Source: Megasphaera hutchinsoni
Lineage (GTDB): Bacteria; Bacillota; Negativicutes; Veillonellales; Megasphaeraceae
Direction: 5' to 3'
Length of the DNA stretch: 64,000 bases
Assembly (NCBI RefSeq): GCF_001553405.1
Contig: NZ_KQ960952.1
Coordinates: 153,965 to 217,964 of the forward strand
Made by a program: the position numbers and the translations under genes. Position 1 is the first letter of the stretch. Every line of letters starts with the position of its first letter. Of this stretch, positions 8,815-17,427 are shown in pieces. The notes below the pieces were generated by a model that was not told the origin of the DNA, did no database searches, and saw nothing but the letters and a program-made list of their open reading frames with translations.

Positions 8815-10071
8815 GTGGCAATACAGTGGGAAGAAATTAAAAATAAAGCATTTTATATTTGTGCAGATCAATTTCAGCACATTGATCATATTGCATTGGA
8901 AAATACACGTAAAGTGTTACAAGCATATAAAGCAGTTCAGTTATCTGCTTTTCATTTTGCTGGAACAACAGGCTATGGTTATAATGATTTAGGTCGAGAA
9001 CACTTAGATGCTGTTTATGCACAGGTGTTTCATGCGGAAAAAGCGTTAGTCAGACCGCATTTTGTTTCGGGTACACATACACTAGCTACGGTGCTATGTT
9101 CTTTATTACAGGCAGGAGATACATTGGTATCGTTAGTTGGCGCTCCTTATGATACAATGCAAGGTGTAATTGGATACAGTCGTTATACGCCGCATTCTTT
9201 AAAAGAAAAAGGTGTCTTATATGAAGAAGTATCGCTTTTGCATAATACATACGATTTAACTTCGATTGCGAAGACCGTAAAGCGATTACAACCAAAGGTT
9301 GCTCTTATTCAACGTTCACGAGGTTATGCTTCAAGACCATCTTTGACGATTGAAGATATACAGTGCATTATCAAAACCGTTAAACAATATAGTCCTCAAA
9401 CAATTTGCTTTGTCGATAATTGTTATGGTGAATTTACCGATACGCGAGAACCTATTGAAGTAGGGGCAGATATTATTGCTGGTTCTTTAATTAAAAACGC
9501 TGGTGGTGGTATTGCTCCAACGGGAGGATATATTGCAGGAAAAACAGAACTTGTAGAAGCGGCAGCCGATTATTTAACTGCACCAGGATTAGGAGAGGAA
9601 TTAGGTTCTTATGCAACAGGATATCGGTTATTTTTTCAAGGATTTTTTATGGCCCCGCATGTAACGGCTCAAGCTATTAAAGGGGCAGTATTTGCAGCCG
9701 CTGTTTTTGCGGAATTAGGGTTTAAAGTTGAGCCGCAAGCGACGACACGGCGCTCTGATTTGATCCAAACCATTTATTTGGAAAATGAAGATAACATGTG
9801 TCATTTTTGTGAAGGAATTCAAACCTTTTCGCCTGTTGATGCACATGTGACACCAATACCTGATGATATGCCGGGTTATAGTGATAAAATTATTATGGCG
9901 GCTGGTGCATTTGTGCAAGGTTCTTCTATTGAATTATCAGCAGATGGCCCCATTCGAGATCCTTATGTTGTATATTTGCAAGGGGGTATTGTTTTTGAGC
10001 ATAATGTATTAGCAGTGTTACAGGCGGCACAATATATTATGGAACGTAATGAAGGAGTAGGGTATGATTAA
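8815..10071 (+). CDS. PLP enzyme of the aluminium-resistance / methionine gamma-lyase-like family
   Basis: A 418-residue fold-type I PLP protein of the family often called aluminium resistance protein or methionine gamma-lyase family protein (PF06838). The probable PLP lysine is in SLIKNAGGGIAPTGGY (about 224-239), and HFVSGTHTL (about 82) matches the cofactor phosphate region. I chose the GTG at 8815 because AAGGAAAT lies upstream; a longer in-frame ORF from 8767 would overlap miaA. The gene sits next to mutL/miaA in many Firmicutes. The substrate is unproven. Confidence 0.88.
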   Translation: MAIQWEEIKNKAFYICADQFQHIDHIALENTRKVLQAYKAVQLSAFHFAGTTGYGYNDLGREHLDAVYAQVFHAEKALVRPHFVSGTHTLATVLCSLLQAGDTLVSLVGAPYDTMQGVIGYSRYTPHSLKEKGVLYEEVSLLHNTYDLTSIAKTVKRLQPKVALIQRSRGYASRPSLTIEDIQCIIKTVKQYSPQTICFVDNCYGEFTDTREPIEVGADIIAGSLIKNAGGGIAPTGGYIAGKTELVEAAADYLTAPGLGEELGSYATGYRLFFQGFFMAPHVTAQAIKGAVFAAAVFAELGFKVEPQATTRRSDLIQTIYLENEDNMCHFCEGIQTFSPVDAHVTPIPDDMPGYSDKIIMAAGAFVQGSSIELSADGPIRDPYVVYLQGGIVFEHNVLAVLQAAQYIMERNEGVGYD

Positions 10072-10603
10072 AGAAGTATTGGTAGTAGAAGGTCGATCGG
10101 ATGTAGCACGTATTCAAGCATCTCATATTGATGTTGATATGATTACTACCGATGGTTTTTCATTGAGGAAGGATACATTAGAACATATTCAACGAGCTTA
10201 TGAAAAACGGGGGATTATTATTTTAACGGATCCCGATAGTGCGGGAGAACGTATTCGCATGTATTTGAGTAAACGTTTTCCTAAAGCAAAACATGCGTTT
10301 ATTTCACGTGAAGAGGCTACGGCTAATGGAGATATTGGTATAGAGCAGGCAGCAGCAGAATCAATTAAAAGTGCGTTGTTAAAAACACGATATCAACAAT
10401 ATACTCCTACCAGCACTTTTACGATGGCTGATTTATGGAGTGCGCAATGTAGTGGTTGTGGCAATGCGTCGGTTCGTCGCAGTAAGATAGGGGCAATATT
10501 GGGTATAGGATATGGAAATGCAAAACAATTTTTGCAACGTTTAAATCATTATGGTGTTACACGCGAAGAGTGGAAACAGGCCGTTGCTCAAATAGGAGAT
10601 TAG
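10064..10603 (+). CDS. rnmV: Ribonuclease M5
   Basis: Toprim-domain endoribonuclease that matures the 5S rRNA precursor, 179 aa. The Toprim motifs are VVEGRSDVARI (about 6-16) and ILTDPDSAGERIR (about 46-58). The distal part (SGCGNASVRRSKIGAILGIGYGNAK region) is typical of RnmV. It overlaps the preceding gene by eight bases and is followed five bases later by ksgA, the usual rnmV-ksgA pair. Confidence 0.95.
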   Translation: MIKEVLVVEGRSDVARIQASHIDVDMITTDGFSLRKDTLEHIQRAYEKRGIIILTDPDSAGERIRMYLSKRFPKAKHAFISREEATANGDIGIEQAAAESIKSALLKTRYQQYTPTSTFTMADLWSAQCSGCGNASVRRSKIGAILGIGYGNAKQFLQRLNHYGVTREEWKQAVAQIGD

Positions 10604-10608
10604 CATAT

Positions 10609-11460
10609 ATGAAAGATATAGAATTAGCAAAAGAAGATGTAGTACGATATATTGTTAAACGTTTTGGATTGCGAATGAATAAAAAGTTGGGACAAAATTT
10701 TTTAATTTCTCCTGATGTAGTACATCAGATTGCCATAGCAGCGGATCTTAAAGACGGCGATTCGGTTTTGGAAATTGGTCCAGGCATAGGGAGTTTGACA
10801 CAGGCTTTAGCAGAAACAGGTGCATTTGTGCATGCGGTAGAATTAGATGTACATTTATTGCCAGTATTAGCTAAAACATTAGCACATTATGATAATGTAG
10901 AAATTATTCATGGCGATATTTTAAAAATATCGATTCTAGATATTGTAAAAAAGACGCCTTTTACCGTTTGTGCAAATTTGCCTTATTATATAACAACCCC
11001 GATTATTATGCAGTTGTTAGAGTCTAGGTTACCAATTAAGCGGATGATTTTTATGGTACAAAAAGAAGTTGCACAGCGTATGGTTGCAGTTCCAGGAAAT
11101 AAAATATATGGGGCTTTGTCTGTAGCTGTACAATATTATACCGAGCCGCAGCTATTATTTGATATTTCCCCGCACTCTTTTTTACCCGCACCAGAGGTAA
11201 CTTCATCCGTTGTGGAATTACAAATTCGGAATAAGCCGATTGTTGAAGTAAGTGATGAAAAACGGTTCTTTGCTGTGGTTAAAGCGGCATTTGCCCAACG
11301 GCGTAAAACACTAATGAATGCGTTGAAAGGTGCTGGTTATGATAAAAATGTGATTATGCATGTATTAGAGCAAGTGAATATTGATGGTAATCGGCGTGGA
11401 GAAACATTGAATTTATCTGAATTTGCACAAATTGCTAATCATATATCTTTATTAAAATGA
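10609..11460 (+). CDS. rsmA: 16S rRNA (adenine1518/1519-N6)-dimethyltransferase RsmA/KsgA
   Basis: Dimethylates the two adjacent adenosines near the 16S rRNA 3' end during 30S maturation. It has 283 aa. Motifs: KKLGQNFLISPDVV (about 24-37), SAM loop LEIGPGIGSLTQAL (about 57-70), catalytic NLPYYITTPI (about 122-131). The ATG at 10609 was chosen over an upstream in-frame start because AGGAG lies about ten bases before it and the N-terminus then matches the family. It is the last gene of the operon. Confidence 0.96.
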   Translation: MKDIELAKEDVVRYIVKRFGLRMNKKLGQNFLISPDVVHQIAIAADLKDGDSVLEIGPGIGSLTQALAETGAFVHAVELDVHLLPVLAKTLAHYDNVEIIHGDILKISILDIVKKTPFTVCANLPYYITTPIIMQLLESRLPIKRMIFMVQKEVAQRMVAVPGNKIYGALSVAVQYYTEPQLLFDISPHSFLPAPEVTSSVVELQIRNKPIVEVSDEKRFFAVVKAAFAQRRKTLMNALKGAGYDKNVIMHVLEQVNIDGNRRGETLNLSEFAQIANHISLLK

Positions 11461-11511
11461 TAATGAGTATGCTTTTATATCAAAATGATTATAATGAAAA
11501 CGGATAATTGA

Positions 11512-11540
11512 TTGACGTATATATATATTGCGTGTACAAT
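11512..11540 (+). promoter_or_regulatory. Promoter of the transketolase operon
   Basis: TTGACG at 11512-11517, a 17-base spacer and TACAAT at 11535-11540. This close match to the housekeeping consensus places the start near 11547, about 150 bases before the gene. Confidence 0.7.
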
Positions 11541-11617
11541 AAAGATAATGAAAAGAATTTTTTCAGAAAAATCATGGTATGATAATATGAGGTCTAAGAT
11601 TTTATATATGTAGAATT

Positions 11618-11661
11618 GAAAAACGCATGGGCTAATGTAAGGCGTACCAATGCGTTTTTCC
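11618..11661 (+). terminator. Terminator hairpin inside the transketolase leader
   Basis: GAAAAACGCATGG pairs with CCAATGCGTTTTTC (one bulged A), with the T run built into the 3' arm. It lies between a strong promoter (11512-11540) and the first transketolase gene, so it probably works as an attenuator; it could also stop readthrough from ksgA. No riboswitch class was recognised in the roughly 70 bases before it. Confidence 0.55.
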
Positions 11662-11697
11662 TTATATTGGTTTGCTGGTAGTAGGAGGAAGAAATGC

Positions 11698-12522
11698 ATG
11701 ATGAAGGAACTGCAAAGACTGTGTAGGCAAATTCGGCAAGATACTGTGCAGTCTATCTATTTGGCAGGATCAGGTCATCCTGGAAGTTCATTGTCAGCAG
11801 TAGAAATTATGGCAACTTTATATTTTACTGATATTTTTCAGTGTAATCCTTCATGTCCAGATGATCCTACGCGTGATCGTTTTATTTTATCTAAGGGCCA
11901 TGCGGCACCTGCCTATTACAGTGTTTTGGCTCGCAAAGGATTTTTTCCAATATCTCAATTGCGAACGCTGCGACAATTAGGAAGCTCGTTACAAGGGCAT
12001 CCCAATATGGTAAAGTTGCCTTGTTTGGATATGGCCGTGGGTTCATTGGGACAAGGATTATCTATTGCCAATGGAATAGCTTTTGCTTTAAAAAGACAAG
12101 ATATAGCGTCACGGGTGTATTGTCTTATTGGCGATGGAGAGCAACAAGAAGGACAAATTTGGGAAGCTGCTATGTTTTCCGTGCAACATCAATTAGATAA
12201 TGTCTGTTTGATTGTGGATTGTAATGGCTTACAATTAGTTGATTCGGTCGATGTGATAAAAGATATGGAGCGAGTAGCTTTTGCTTGGCAGGGCTTTGGC
12301 TGGCATGTTATAGCTGTTGATGGGCATGATGTAAAGGCCGTATATCAGGCTTTTATAGAAGCACGACAGGTGAAGAAAAAACCAACAGTACTACTGGCAA
12401 AGACCGTAAAAGGAAAAGGCGTTTCATATATGGAAAATCAAGCAGATTGGCATGGTATGGCTCCGAATAAAGAGCAGTATGCCAGTGCGATGAAGGAATT
12501 AAGCCAGGAGGTACAAGAATGA
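11698..12522 (+). CDS. Transketolase, N-terminal subunit
   Basis: The ThDP-binding half of a split transketolase, 274 aa, transferring two-carbon units in the non-oxidative pentose phosphate pathway. GDGEQQEGQIWEA (about 144-156) is the ThDP/metal motif; SGHPGSSLSAVEIM and SKGHAAPAYY line the cofactor site. AGGAGG is nine bases before the ATG at 11698; an ATG directly follows it at 11701. It overlaps the C-terminal subunit gene by four bases, so the subunits are made together. Confidence 0.94.
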   Translation: MMKELQRLCRQIRQDTVQSIYLAGSGHPGSSLSAVEIMATLYFTDIFQCNPSCPDDPTRDRFILSKGHAAPAYYSVLARKGFFPISQLRTLRQLGSSLQGHPNMVKLPCLDMAVGSLGQGLSIANGIAFALKRQDIASRVYCLIGDGEQQEGQIWEAAMFSVQHQLDNVCLIVDCNGLQLVDSVDVIKDMERVAFAWQGFGWHVIAVDGHDVKAVYQAFIEARQVKKKPTVLLAKTVKGKGVSYMENQADWHGMAPNKEQYASAMKELSQEVQE

Positions 12523-13490
12523 AACGAGTACCGATGCGTGATGGGTATGGTAATGCGTTGTTAGAACTTTGTCATACTCATAAAGATGTAATTATATTGG
12601 ATGCAGATGTTGCTACCTCGACGAGAACCGATTGGGTACGTCGGAAGTATCCAGAACAATATGTTAATATTGGTGTTGCTGAACAGGATTTGGTTGGTAC
12701 TGCAGCTGGCATGGCCGCAGCAGGATTAACGCCTTTTGTTTCTACGTATGGTGTTTTTTTAACGGGGCGAGCCTGGGAACAAATTCGTAATACTGTTTGT
12801 TATAATCGCTTGAACGTAAAATTAGGTGGTGCTCATGCGGGCATTTCTGTTGGCCCTGATGGTGGTACACATCAAGCACTAGAAGATATTGCTTTAATGC
12901 GTACGATTCCTAATATGACTGTGGTTGTTCCTTGTGATTATAAGGAAACATATAAGGCTACGCTGGCTTTATATGATATTAAAGAGCCTTCGTATATACG
13001 CTTTGGGCGTAATCCAGCACCAGTGGTTACTACGGATGATACACCTTTTGTGTTGGGAAAAATATCTGTTATGCGCAGAGGAAAAGACGTAACTATTTTT
13101 GCTAACGGGGTGATGGTAGCTCAAAGTTTGGCGGCAGCTATGCAATTGGCAGCAAGAGGTATTTCTGCATCTGTTATTAATGTACATACGGTTAAACCGT
13201 TAGATGTGGAGGGGATCTGTCAATATGCAGCTGCTACGGGAGCAGTTGTTATCTGTGAGGAACATCAGCGTATAGGTGGTTTGGGGAGTGCGATTTGCGA
13301 AACACTAAGTCAACATTGTTGTGTACCTGCTGAATGTGTCGGTATAGAAGATTGCTTTGGCGAATCGGGTGATCCGGATGAGTTATTAACGGCATATCAT
13401 TTAGGAACGGATACTATTTGTCAGGCCGTTGAAAAAGTATTGACACGTAAAATTACATTACCCGAATGTCTTTGTAAGGTAAGTATTTAA
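12519..13490 (+). CDS. Transketolase, C-terminal subunit
   Basis: The pyrimidine-binding and C-terminal half of the split transketolase, 323 aa. NIGVAEQDLVGTAAGMA (about 44-60) holds the conserved catalytic Glu that activates ThDP; GGAHAGISVGPDGGTHQ (about 105-121) matches the substrate-binding loop. It forms the active enzyme with the upstream subunit. A DXS-like role is excluded by the two-gene arrangement and length. A strong terminator follows. Confidence 0.94.
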   Translation: MKRVPMRDGYGNALLELCHTHKDVIILDADVATSTRTDWVRRKYPEQYVNIGVAEQDLVGTAAGMAAAGLTPFVSTYGVFLTGRAWEQIRNTVCYNRLNVKLGGAHAGISVGPDGGTHQALEDIALMRTIPNMTVVVPCDYKETYKATLALYDIKEPSYIRFGRNPAPVVTTDDTPFVLGKISVMRRGKDVTIFANGVMVAQSLAAAMQLAARGISASVINVHTVKPLDVEGICQYAAATGAVVICEEHQRIGGLGSAICETLSQHCCVPAECVGIEDCFGESGDPDELLTAYHLGTDTICQAVEKVLTRKITLPECLCKVSI

Positions 13491-13501
13491 GAGAATACAA
13501 G

Positions 13502-13540
13502 AGCAAAGGAGCATATAAAAGATGTTTCTTTGCTTTTTTT
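13502..13540 (+). terminator. Terminator after the transketolase operon
   Basis: AGCAAAG at 13502-13508 pairs with CTTTGCT at 13528-13534 (with inner GCAT/ATGT pairing), followed by six more Ts. Confidence 0.8.
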
Positions 13541-13541
13541 A

Positions 13542-13570
13542 TTTATTTTTAGTGTTTTTTATGATAAAAT
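13542..13570 (+). promoter_or_regulatory. Candidate promoter of pyrK-pyrD
   Basis: TTTATT, a 17-base spacer and TAAAAT at 13565-13570 with TG at 13562-13563 (extended -10). About 35 bases before the predicted TTG start of pyrK. Confidence 0.45.
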
Positions 13571-13605
13571 ACATGGGAACTTTAAGGAAAGGAATGGGAT
13601 GTTAA

Positions 13606-14370
13606 TTGATAACATGGGTAGAAAATGCTGAAATTATGATGAATAAAGTACTTACTCCTTCAATTTATCAAATGGTGTGCAAGGCTCCACGGATTGCTGC
13701 GATTGCTAAGCCAGGACAATTTGTGAATGTAAAATATATGGCAGGTAGCACGTTTTTGCGTAGACCCTTTGGAATTGCTAATGCGGATCCTACAACGGGA
13801 ACCATTACAATAATGTATCGTGTAGTAGGACAAGGAACTAACGAAATGAAAACGTTATTACCCACTTCAGTTATCAGTGTTGAAGGACCTTTGGGAAAGG
13901 GAGTTTTTTCAATCGGTAGGGAACATTCCTTATTAATTGGCGGTGGCATGGGAGCGGCACCACTCTTGTTTTTAGCCAAGAAGATAAAACATCCTATTGT
14001 CTTAATTTCGGCTAAAAATAAAGAAGAAACTTTTTGGACTCACTTGTTTTCAGCTTATACCGATATAATTTATACTACTACTGATGATGGTTCCGTAGGT
14101 ATCCATGGTTTTGCGACAGCTGCTTTACCGTTTATTTTTAAACAGCATACGGTAGGTCATATAGCTGTTTGTGGACCAACGCCAATGATGCAAGCAGTTG
14201 CTAGAGAAGCAATGCTCCATAATATCGATTGTGAGGTTTCTTTGGAAAAACGCATGGCTTGTGGATTTGGTGTCTGTTTAGGGTGTACTTTTACGGGAAA
14301 AGTAGCTGGTATTCGATACAAAGTATGTAGTGATGGACCGGTATTTTCCTCGCGGGAGGTATTTTTATGA
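13606..14370 (+). CDS. pyrK: Dihydroorotate dehydrogenase B electron-transfer subunit PyrK
   Basis: FAD and 2Fe-2S subunit that passes electrons from dihydroorotate oxidation in PyrD to NAD+, 254 aa. The FAD motif is [11 protein letters not shown] (about 49-59), the NAD-binding glycine run [11 protein letters not shown] (about 110-120), and the cluster cysteines are in [11 protein letters not shown] (about 219-229) plus a later Cys before SDGPVF. The start appears to be TTG; the GGGAT upstream is a modest ribosome-binding site. It overlaps pyrD by four bases. Confidence 0.94.
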   Translation: MITWVENAEIMMNKVLTPSIYQMVCKAPRIAAIAKPGQFVNVKYMAGSTFLRRPFGIANADPTTGTITIMYRVVGQGTNEMKTLLPTSVISVEGPLGKGVFSIGREHSLLIGGGMGAAPLLFLAKKIKHPIVLISAKNKEETFWTHLFSAYTDIIYTTTDDGSVGIHGFATAALPFIFKQHTVGHIAVCGPTPMMQAVAREAMLHNIDCEVSLEKRMACGFGVCLGCTFTGKVAGIRYKVCSDGPVFSSREVFL

Positions 14371-15281
14371 GTAATTCTATATTACAAACTACTTTTTTAG
14401 GGATACCTATGAATACGCCTATTATGGGGGCATCAGGAACGTTTGGCTTTGGTTTTGAATATATGCCGTTTTTACAAATGAAGTATGTAGGGGCGATTAT
14501 TTCAAAAGGTATTACGCCGTTACCGAGAGAAGGAAATGCAGGTGTGCGTATTGCTGAAACGCCATCGGGGATGCTTAATTGTATTGGTTTAGAAAATCCA
14601 GGGGTGGAGTTTTTTTTAGCTAATTTGTTACCGGAGATACAAAAATTGCATATTCCACTTATTGTGAATATGTCAGCTAGTTCGGTAGAAGAATATGGAG
14701 AGCTTGCTGAAAAATTAGATGTACCTGGCGTAGATGCGGTTGAGGTCAATATTTCTTGTCCGAATGTTAAAGAAGGCGGTATTGTTTTTGGTACAGATGC
14801 TAAGGCGGCAGCAGCAGTGACAGCAGCAGTGCGAAGGCATACGAAAAAACCAGTAATTATGAAATTATCGCCTAATGTTACAGATATTACCTATATGGCA
14901 CAAGCGGTAGAAGCTGCGGGTGCAAGTGGAATTTCACTTATTAATACGGTAACGGGAATGGCTATTGATATTACGACAAGAAAACCTGTTTTAGGAAATA
15001 TTACGGGTGGACTTTCGGGACCAGCGATTAAACCGATTGCCTTACGTATGGTATGGCAAGTAGCTAAGGCTGTACATATTCCTATTTTAGGTGTTGGGGG
15101 AATCAGCACATGGCAGGATGTAGTAGAGTTTATGCTGGCAGGAGCTACAACGGTTGCAGTTGGTGCTTATAATTTTGTTAATCCGCAGGCAATAGAAGAG
15201 ATTGCCATAGGTCTTGAAAAATATTGTCAACAAGAAAAAATCACACATATTTGTGAAATAATTGGCACATTAAAAGATTGA
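14367..15281 (+). CDS. pyrD: Dihydroorotate dehydrogenase B catalytic subunit PyrD
   Basis: Class 1B FMN enzyme that oxidises dihydroorotate to orotate in UMP synthesis, 304 aa. The catalytic-base cysteine is in [14 protein letters not shown] (about 126-139); the FMN phosphate region is GVGGIS (about 240). It works as a heterotetramer with PyrK, encoded directly upstream. The other pyr genes are not in this window. The purine operon promoter begins at its 3' end. Confidence 0.96.
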   Translation: MSNSILQTTFLGIPMNTPIMGASGTFGFGFEYMPFLQMKYVGAIISKGITPLPREGNAGVRIAETPSGMLNCIGLENPGVEFFLANLLPEIQKLHIPLIVNMSASSVEEYGELAEKLDVPGVDAVEVNISCPNVKEGGIVFGTDAKAAAAVTAAVRRHTKKPVIMKLSPNVTDITYMAQAVEAAGASGISLINTVTGMAIDITTRKPVLGNITGGLSGPAIKPIALRMVWQVAKAVHIPILGVGGISTWQDVVEFMLAGATTVAVGAYNFVNPQAIEEIAIGLEKYCQQEKITHICEIIGTLKD

Positions 15282-15306
15282 CATGAATATTTCTTTTTGT
15301 TAAAAT
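15278..15306 (+). promoter_or_regulatory. Promoter of the purine operon
   Basis: TTGACA at 15278-15283, exactly 17 bases, TAAAAT at 15301-15306. It overlaps the pyrD stop codon. Transcripts would start near 15313 and carry a leader of about 175 bases before purE. Confidence 0.75.
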
Positions 15307-15360
15307 GATGATGTCAATTAGGACACATAGTTATTATTGTTAATGAATGGAGAGAATACG

Positions 15361-15447
15361 ATGCCTGCTTTATTACAGCTGCGAAAAAAATGCCATTGTA
15401 AATTGCGGTGCAAGTCGTATGTCTCAGTGTATACACCTCAAGAATAA
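15361..15447 (+). CDS. Short leader ORF (28 aa) before purE
   Basis: ATG at 15361 with GGAGAG six bases upstream and a consensus promoter before it. The product begins MPALLQLRKKCHCKLRCKSY, basic with three cysteines; no family is recognised. Its last codons and TAA stop (15445-15447) lie in the 5' arm and loop of the terminator at 15431-15470. A ribosome reaching the stop would therefore cover the 5' arm. It may be an attenuator leader peptide, or simply a small basic protein with its own terminator. Confidence 0.5.
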   Translation: MPALLQLRKKCHCKLRCKSYVSVYTPQE

Positions 15448-15472
15448 GATGTTCTTGAGGTGTATTTGTTTT
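15431..15472 (+). terminator. Terminator/attenuator in the purE leader
   Basis: A perfect 14-bp stem (15431-15444 with 15452-15465), seven-base loop containing the leader ORF stop codon, then TTGTTTTT. It lies 20 bases before purE, so full-length operon transcripts must read through it unless another promoter exists. Confidence 0.8.
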
Positions 15473-15487
15473 TAGGAGGGATTATTG

Positions 15488-15982
15488 TTGAAAGTAGGAG
15501 TAGTTATGGGGAGTGATTCGGATTTCCCAGTAATGAAAAAGGCGTTAGAAGTATTAAAACAATTTGGAGTAGAATACGAAGTGTTATTAGCATCTGCTCA
15601 TCGTACGCCACAAGCAGTTCGAGAGTTTACAGAAACAGCTGTAGCAAGAGGCATTACCTGTATTATTGCAGGGGCTGGCATGGCTGCACATTTACCAGGT
15701 GTAGTAGCTTCATACACTACGCTTCCTGTTATTGGTGTACCGTTGGAAAGCGGCCCTATGAAAGGTATGGATGCGTTATTGTCGATTGTACAAATGCCAT
15801 CGGGAATGCCAGTTGCTACCGTAGCTATTAATGGTGCGAAAAATGCTGCTCTGTTGGCTATTCAAATTGGGGCTGCATCAAATCATAAGTTAGCTCAACA
15901 ATATAGCTCCTATCGGCATAATATGGCCGTAGAAGTCGAAAGAAAAAATCAAAAAATACAAGAGGCCGTACAAGCAATATAA
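15488..15982 (+). CDS. purE: N5-carboxyaminoimidazole ribonucleotide mutase PurE
   Basis: Class I PurE, converts N5-CAIR to CAIR in purine synthesis, 164 aa. Conserved MGSDSDFPVM (about 8-17), ASAHRTP (about 37-43) and GMAAHLPG (about 67-74) are present. There are two adjacent TTG codons; the one at 15488 sits seven bases after AGGAGGG and fits best. A class I enzyme implies a PurK partner, which is not in this window. Confidence 0.95.
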   Translation: MKVGVVMGSDSDFPVMKKALEVLKQFGVEYEVLLASAHRTPQAVREFTETAVARGITCIIAGAGMAAHLPGVVASYTTLPVIGVPLESGPMKGMDALLSIVQMPSGMPVATVAINGAKNAALLAIQIGAASNHKLAQQYSSYRHNMAVEVERKNQKIQEAVQAI

Positions 15983-16008
15983 AGCAATAATATTAATGGA
16001 GGAATGGT

Positions 16009-17427
16009 ATGTTATACGATCCAACCTTAGATAAATGGCATGAAGAATGCGGTGTATTTGGTATCTATGACCCGAAATTAGATATTCCTAAATATATCTA
16101 TTGGGGGCTTTTTGCTTTACAACATCGTGGGCAAGAAAGTGGTGGGATGGCTTTACATGATGGAGAAAATATCCATACCCATCGTGGAATGGGGCTTATT
16201 AGTCATGTTTTTGAAAAGGGAGTTCCTTCGGCAACTGGACATATTGGGATTGGACATGTCCGTTATTCTACGACAGGTGCGAATAATCCACAAAATATAC
16301 AGCCATTAGCGGTATATACTTCAATGGGACAAGTCGCTTTAGCACACAATGGAAATTTAACTAATACGAGACAGTTAAGAGAAGCGTTAGATAAAAGCGG
16401 GACAGCCTTTCAAACGACAATGGATAGTGAAATCATAGTTAATCTTGTCGCGCGAAGTCACAAAAAAACGATAGAAGAACGTATGATGGATAGCTTGAGA
16501 CGGATTGAAGGTGCGTATTCAGTAGTTTTTATGACGAAAGATGCTTTATATGGAGCACGCGATCCCTTTGGCTTTCGACCTCTTTGTATCGGCAAAACGG
16601 CATCAGGTGGTTATGTTATTGCTTCAGAAAGTTGTGCATTAGATGCCATTCATGCTACGTTTGTTCGAGATGTCTTGCCAGGGGAGTATATTAAGATTAA
16701 CGACCGTGGAATTACTTCACAAATGTATACTGCTCCGCAATCGAAACAAGTATGTTCTTTCGAATATATATATTTTGCTCGCCCTGATAGTATTATTGAT
16801 GGGCAAGATGTCTATCAGGCTCGTTTGAACATGGGCGAAGAAATGTGGAAAGAAACACAATATGATGCAGATTTAGTAATTTCTGTACCCGATAGTGGAA
16901 CAACGGCAGCTATTGGATATTCTATGGCTTCTGGCATTCCATTTAATTATGGGTTAATTAAAAATAGATATATGGGACGTACCTTTATTAAACCAGATCA
17001 AAAACAAAGAGAACTAGCGGTGAGAATGAAGTTAAATGTGGTCAAATCGGTGGTAAAAGATCGACGCATTGTCATGGTAGATGATTCGATTGTACGCGGA
17101 ACAACGAGTGGTATTATTTGCAAGATGTTGCGTGAAGCAGGCGCGAAAGAAGTGTACTTATGTATTTCTGCTCCACCTGTAAAATATCCCTGTTTTTATG
17201 GCATTGATACATCCGTACGAAAAGAATTAATCGCGGCACGTATGAATGAAGAAGAGATAAGAGCTTATATTGGCGTAGATAAATTACATTTTATTTCGCC
17301 TGAAGGATTATATCGAGCAATGGATCATATTTTACCGAATACTATGTGTATGGCTTGTTTTAATAATCATTATCCTACAACTGTCCCCGTCGTTACGGAG
17401 GAAGGAGAAAAATATGCCTTTGAATAA
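16009..17427 (+). CDS. purF: Amidophosphoribosyltransferase PurF
   Basis: First committed step of purine synthesis: PRPP plus glutamine to phosphoribosylamine. It has 472 aa. A 13-residue propeptide precedes the Ntn nucleophile Cys14 (EECGVFGIY). The PRPP loop is VMVDDSIVRGTTS (about 361). Cysteines in QVCSFEYIYF, YPCFYG and NTMCMACF match the 4Fe-4S ligands of the Bacillus-type enzyme, so it should be oxygen-sensitive. AGGAGGAA-like ribosome-binding site; it overlaps purM by 14 bases. Confidence 0.97.
   Translation: MLYDPTLDKWHEECGVFGIYDPKLDIPKYIYWGLFALQHRGQESGGMALHDGENIHTHRGMGLISHVFEKGVPSATGHIGIGHVRYSTTGANNPQNIQPLAVYTSMGQVALAHNGNLTNTRQLREALDKSGTAFQTTMDSEIIVNLVARSHKKTIEERMMDSLRRIEGAYSVVFMTKDALYGARDPFGFRPLCIGKTASGGYVIASESCALDAIHATFVRDVLPGEYIKINDRGITSQMYTAPQSKQVCSFEYIYFARPDSIIDGQDVYQARLNMGEEMWKETQYDADLVISVPDSGTTAAIGYSMASGIPFNYGLIKNRYMGRTFIKPDQKQRELAVRMKLNVVKSVVKDRRIVMVDDSIVRGTTSGIICKMLREAGAKEVYLCISAPPVKYPCFYGIDTSVRKELIAARMNEEEIRAYIGVDKLHFISPEGLYRAMDHILPNTMCMACFNNHYPTTVPVVTEEGEKYAFE

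Noticed and set aside
14291-14749. 152-codon minus-strand ORF antisense to pyrD
   Set aside because: It lies opposite a clear gene, has no family resemblance and no ribosome-binding site; a shadow ORF.
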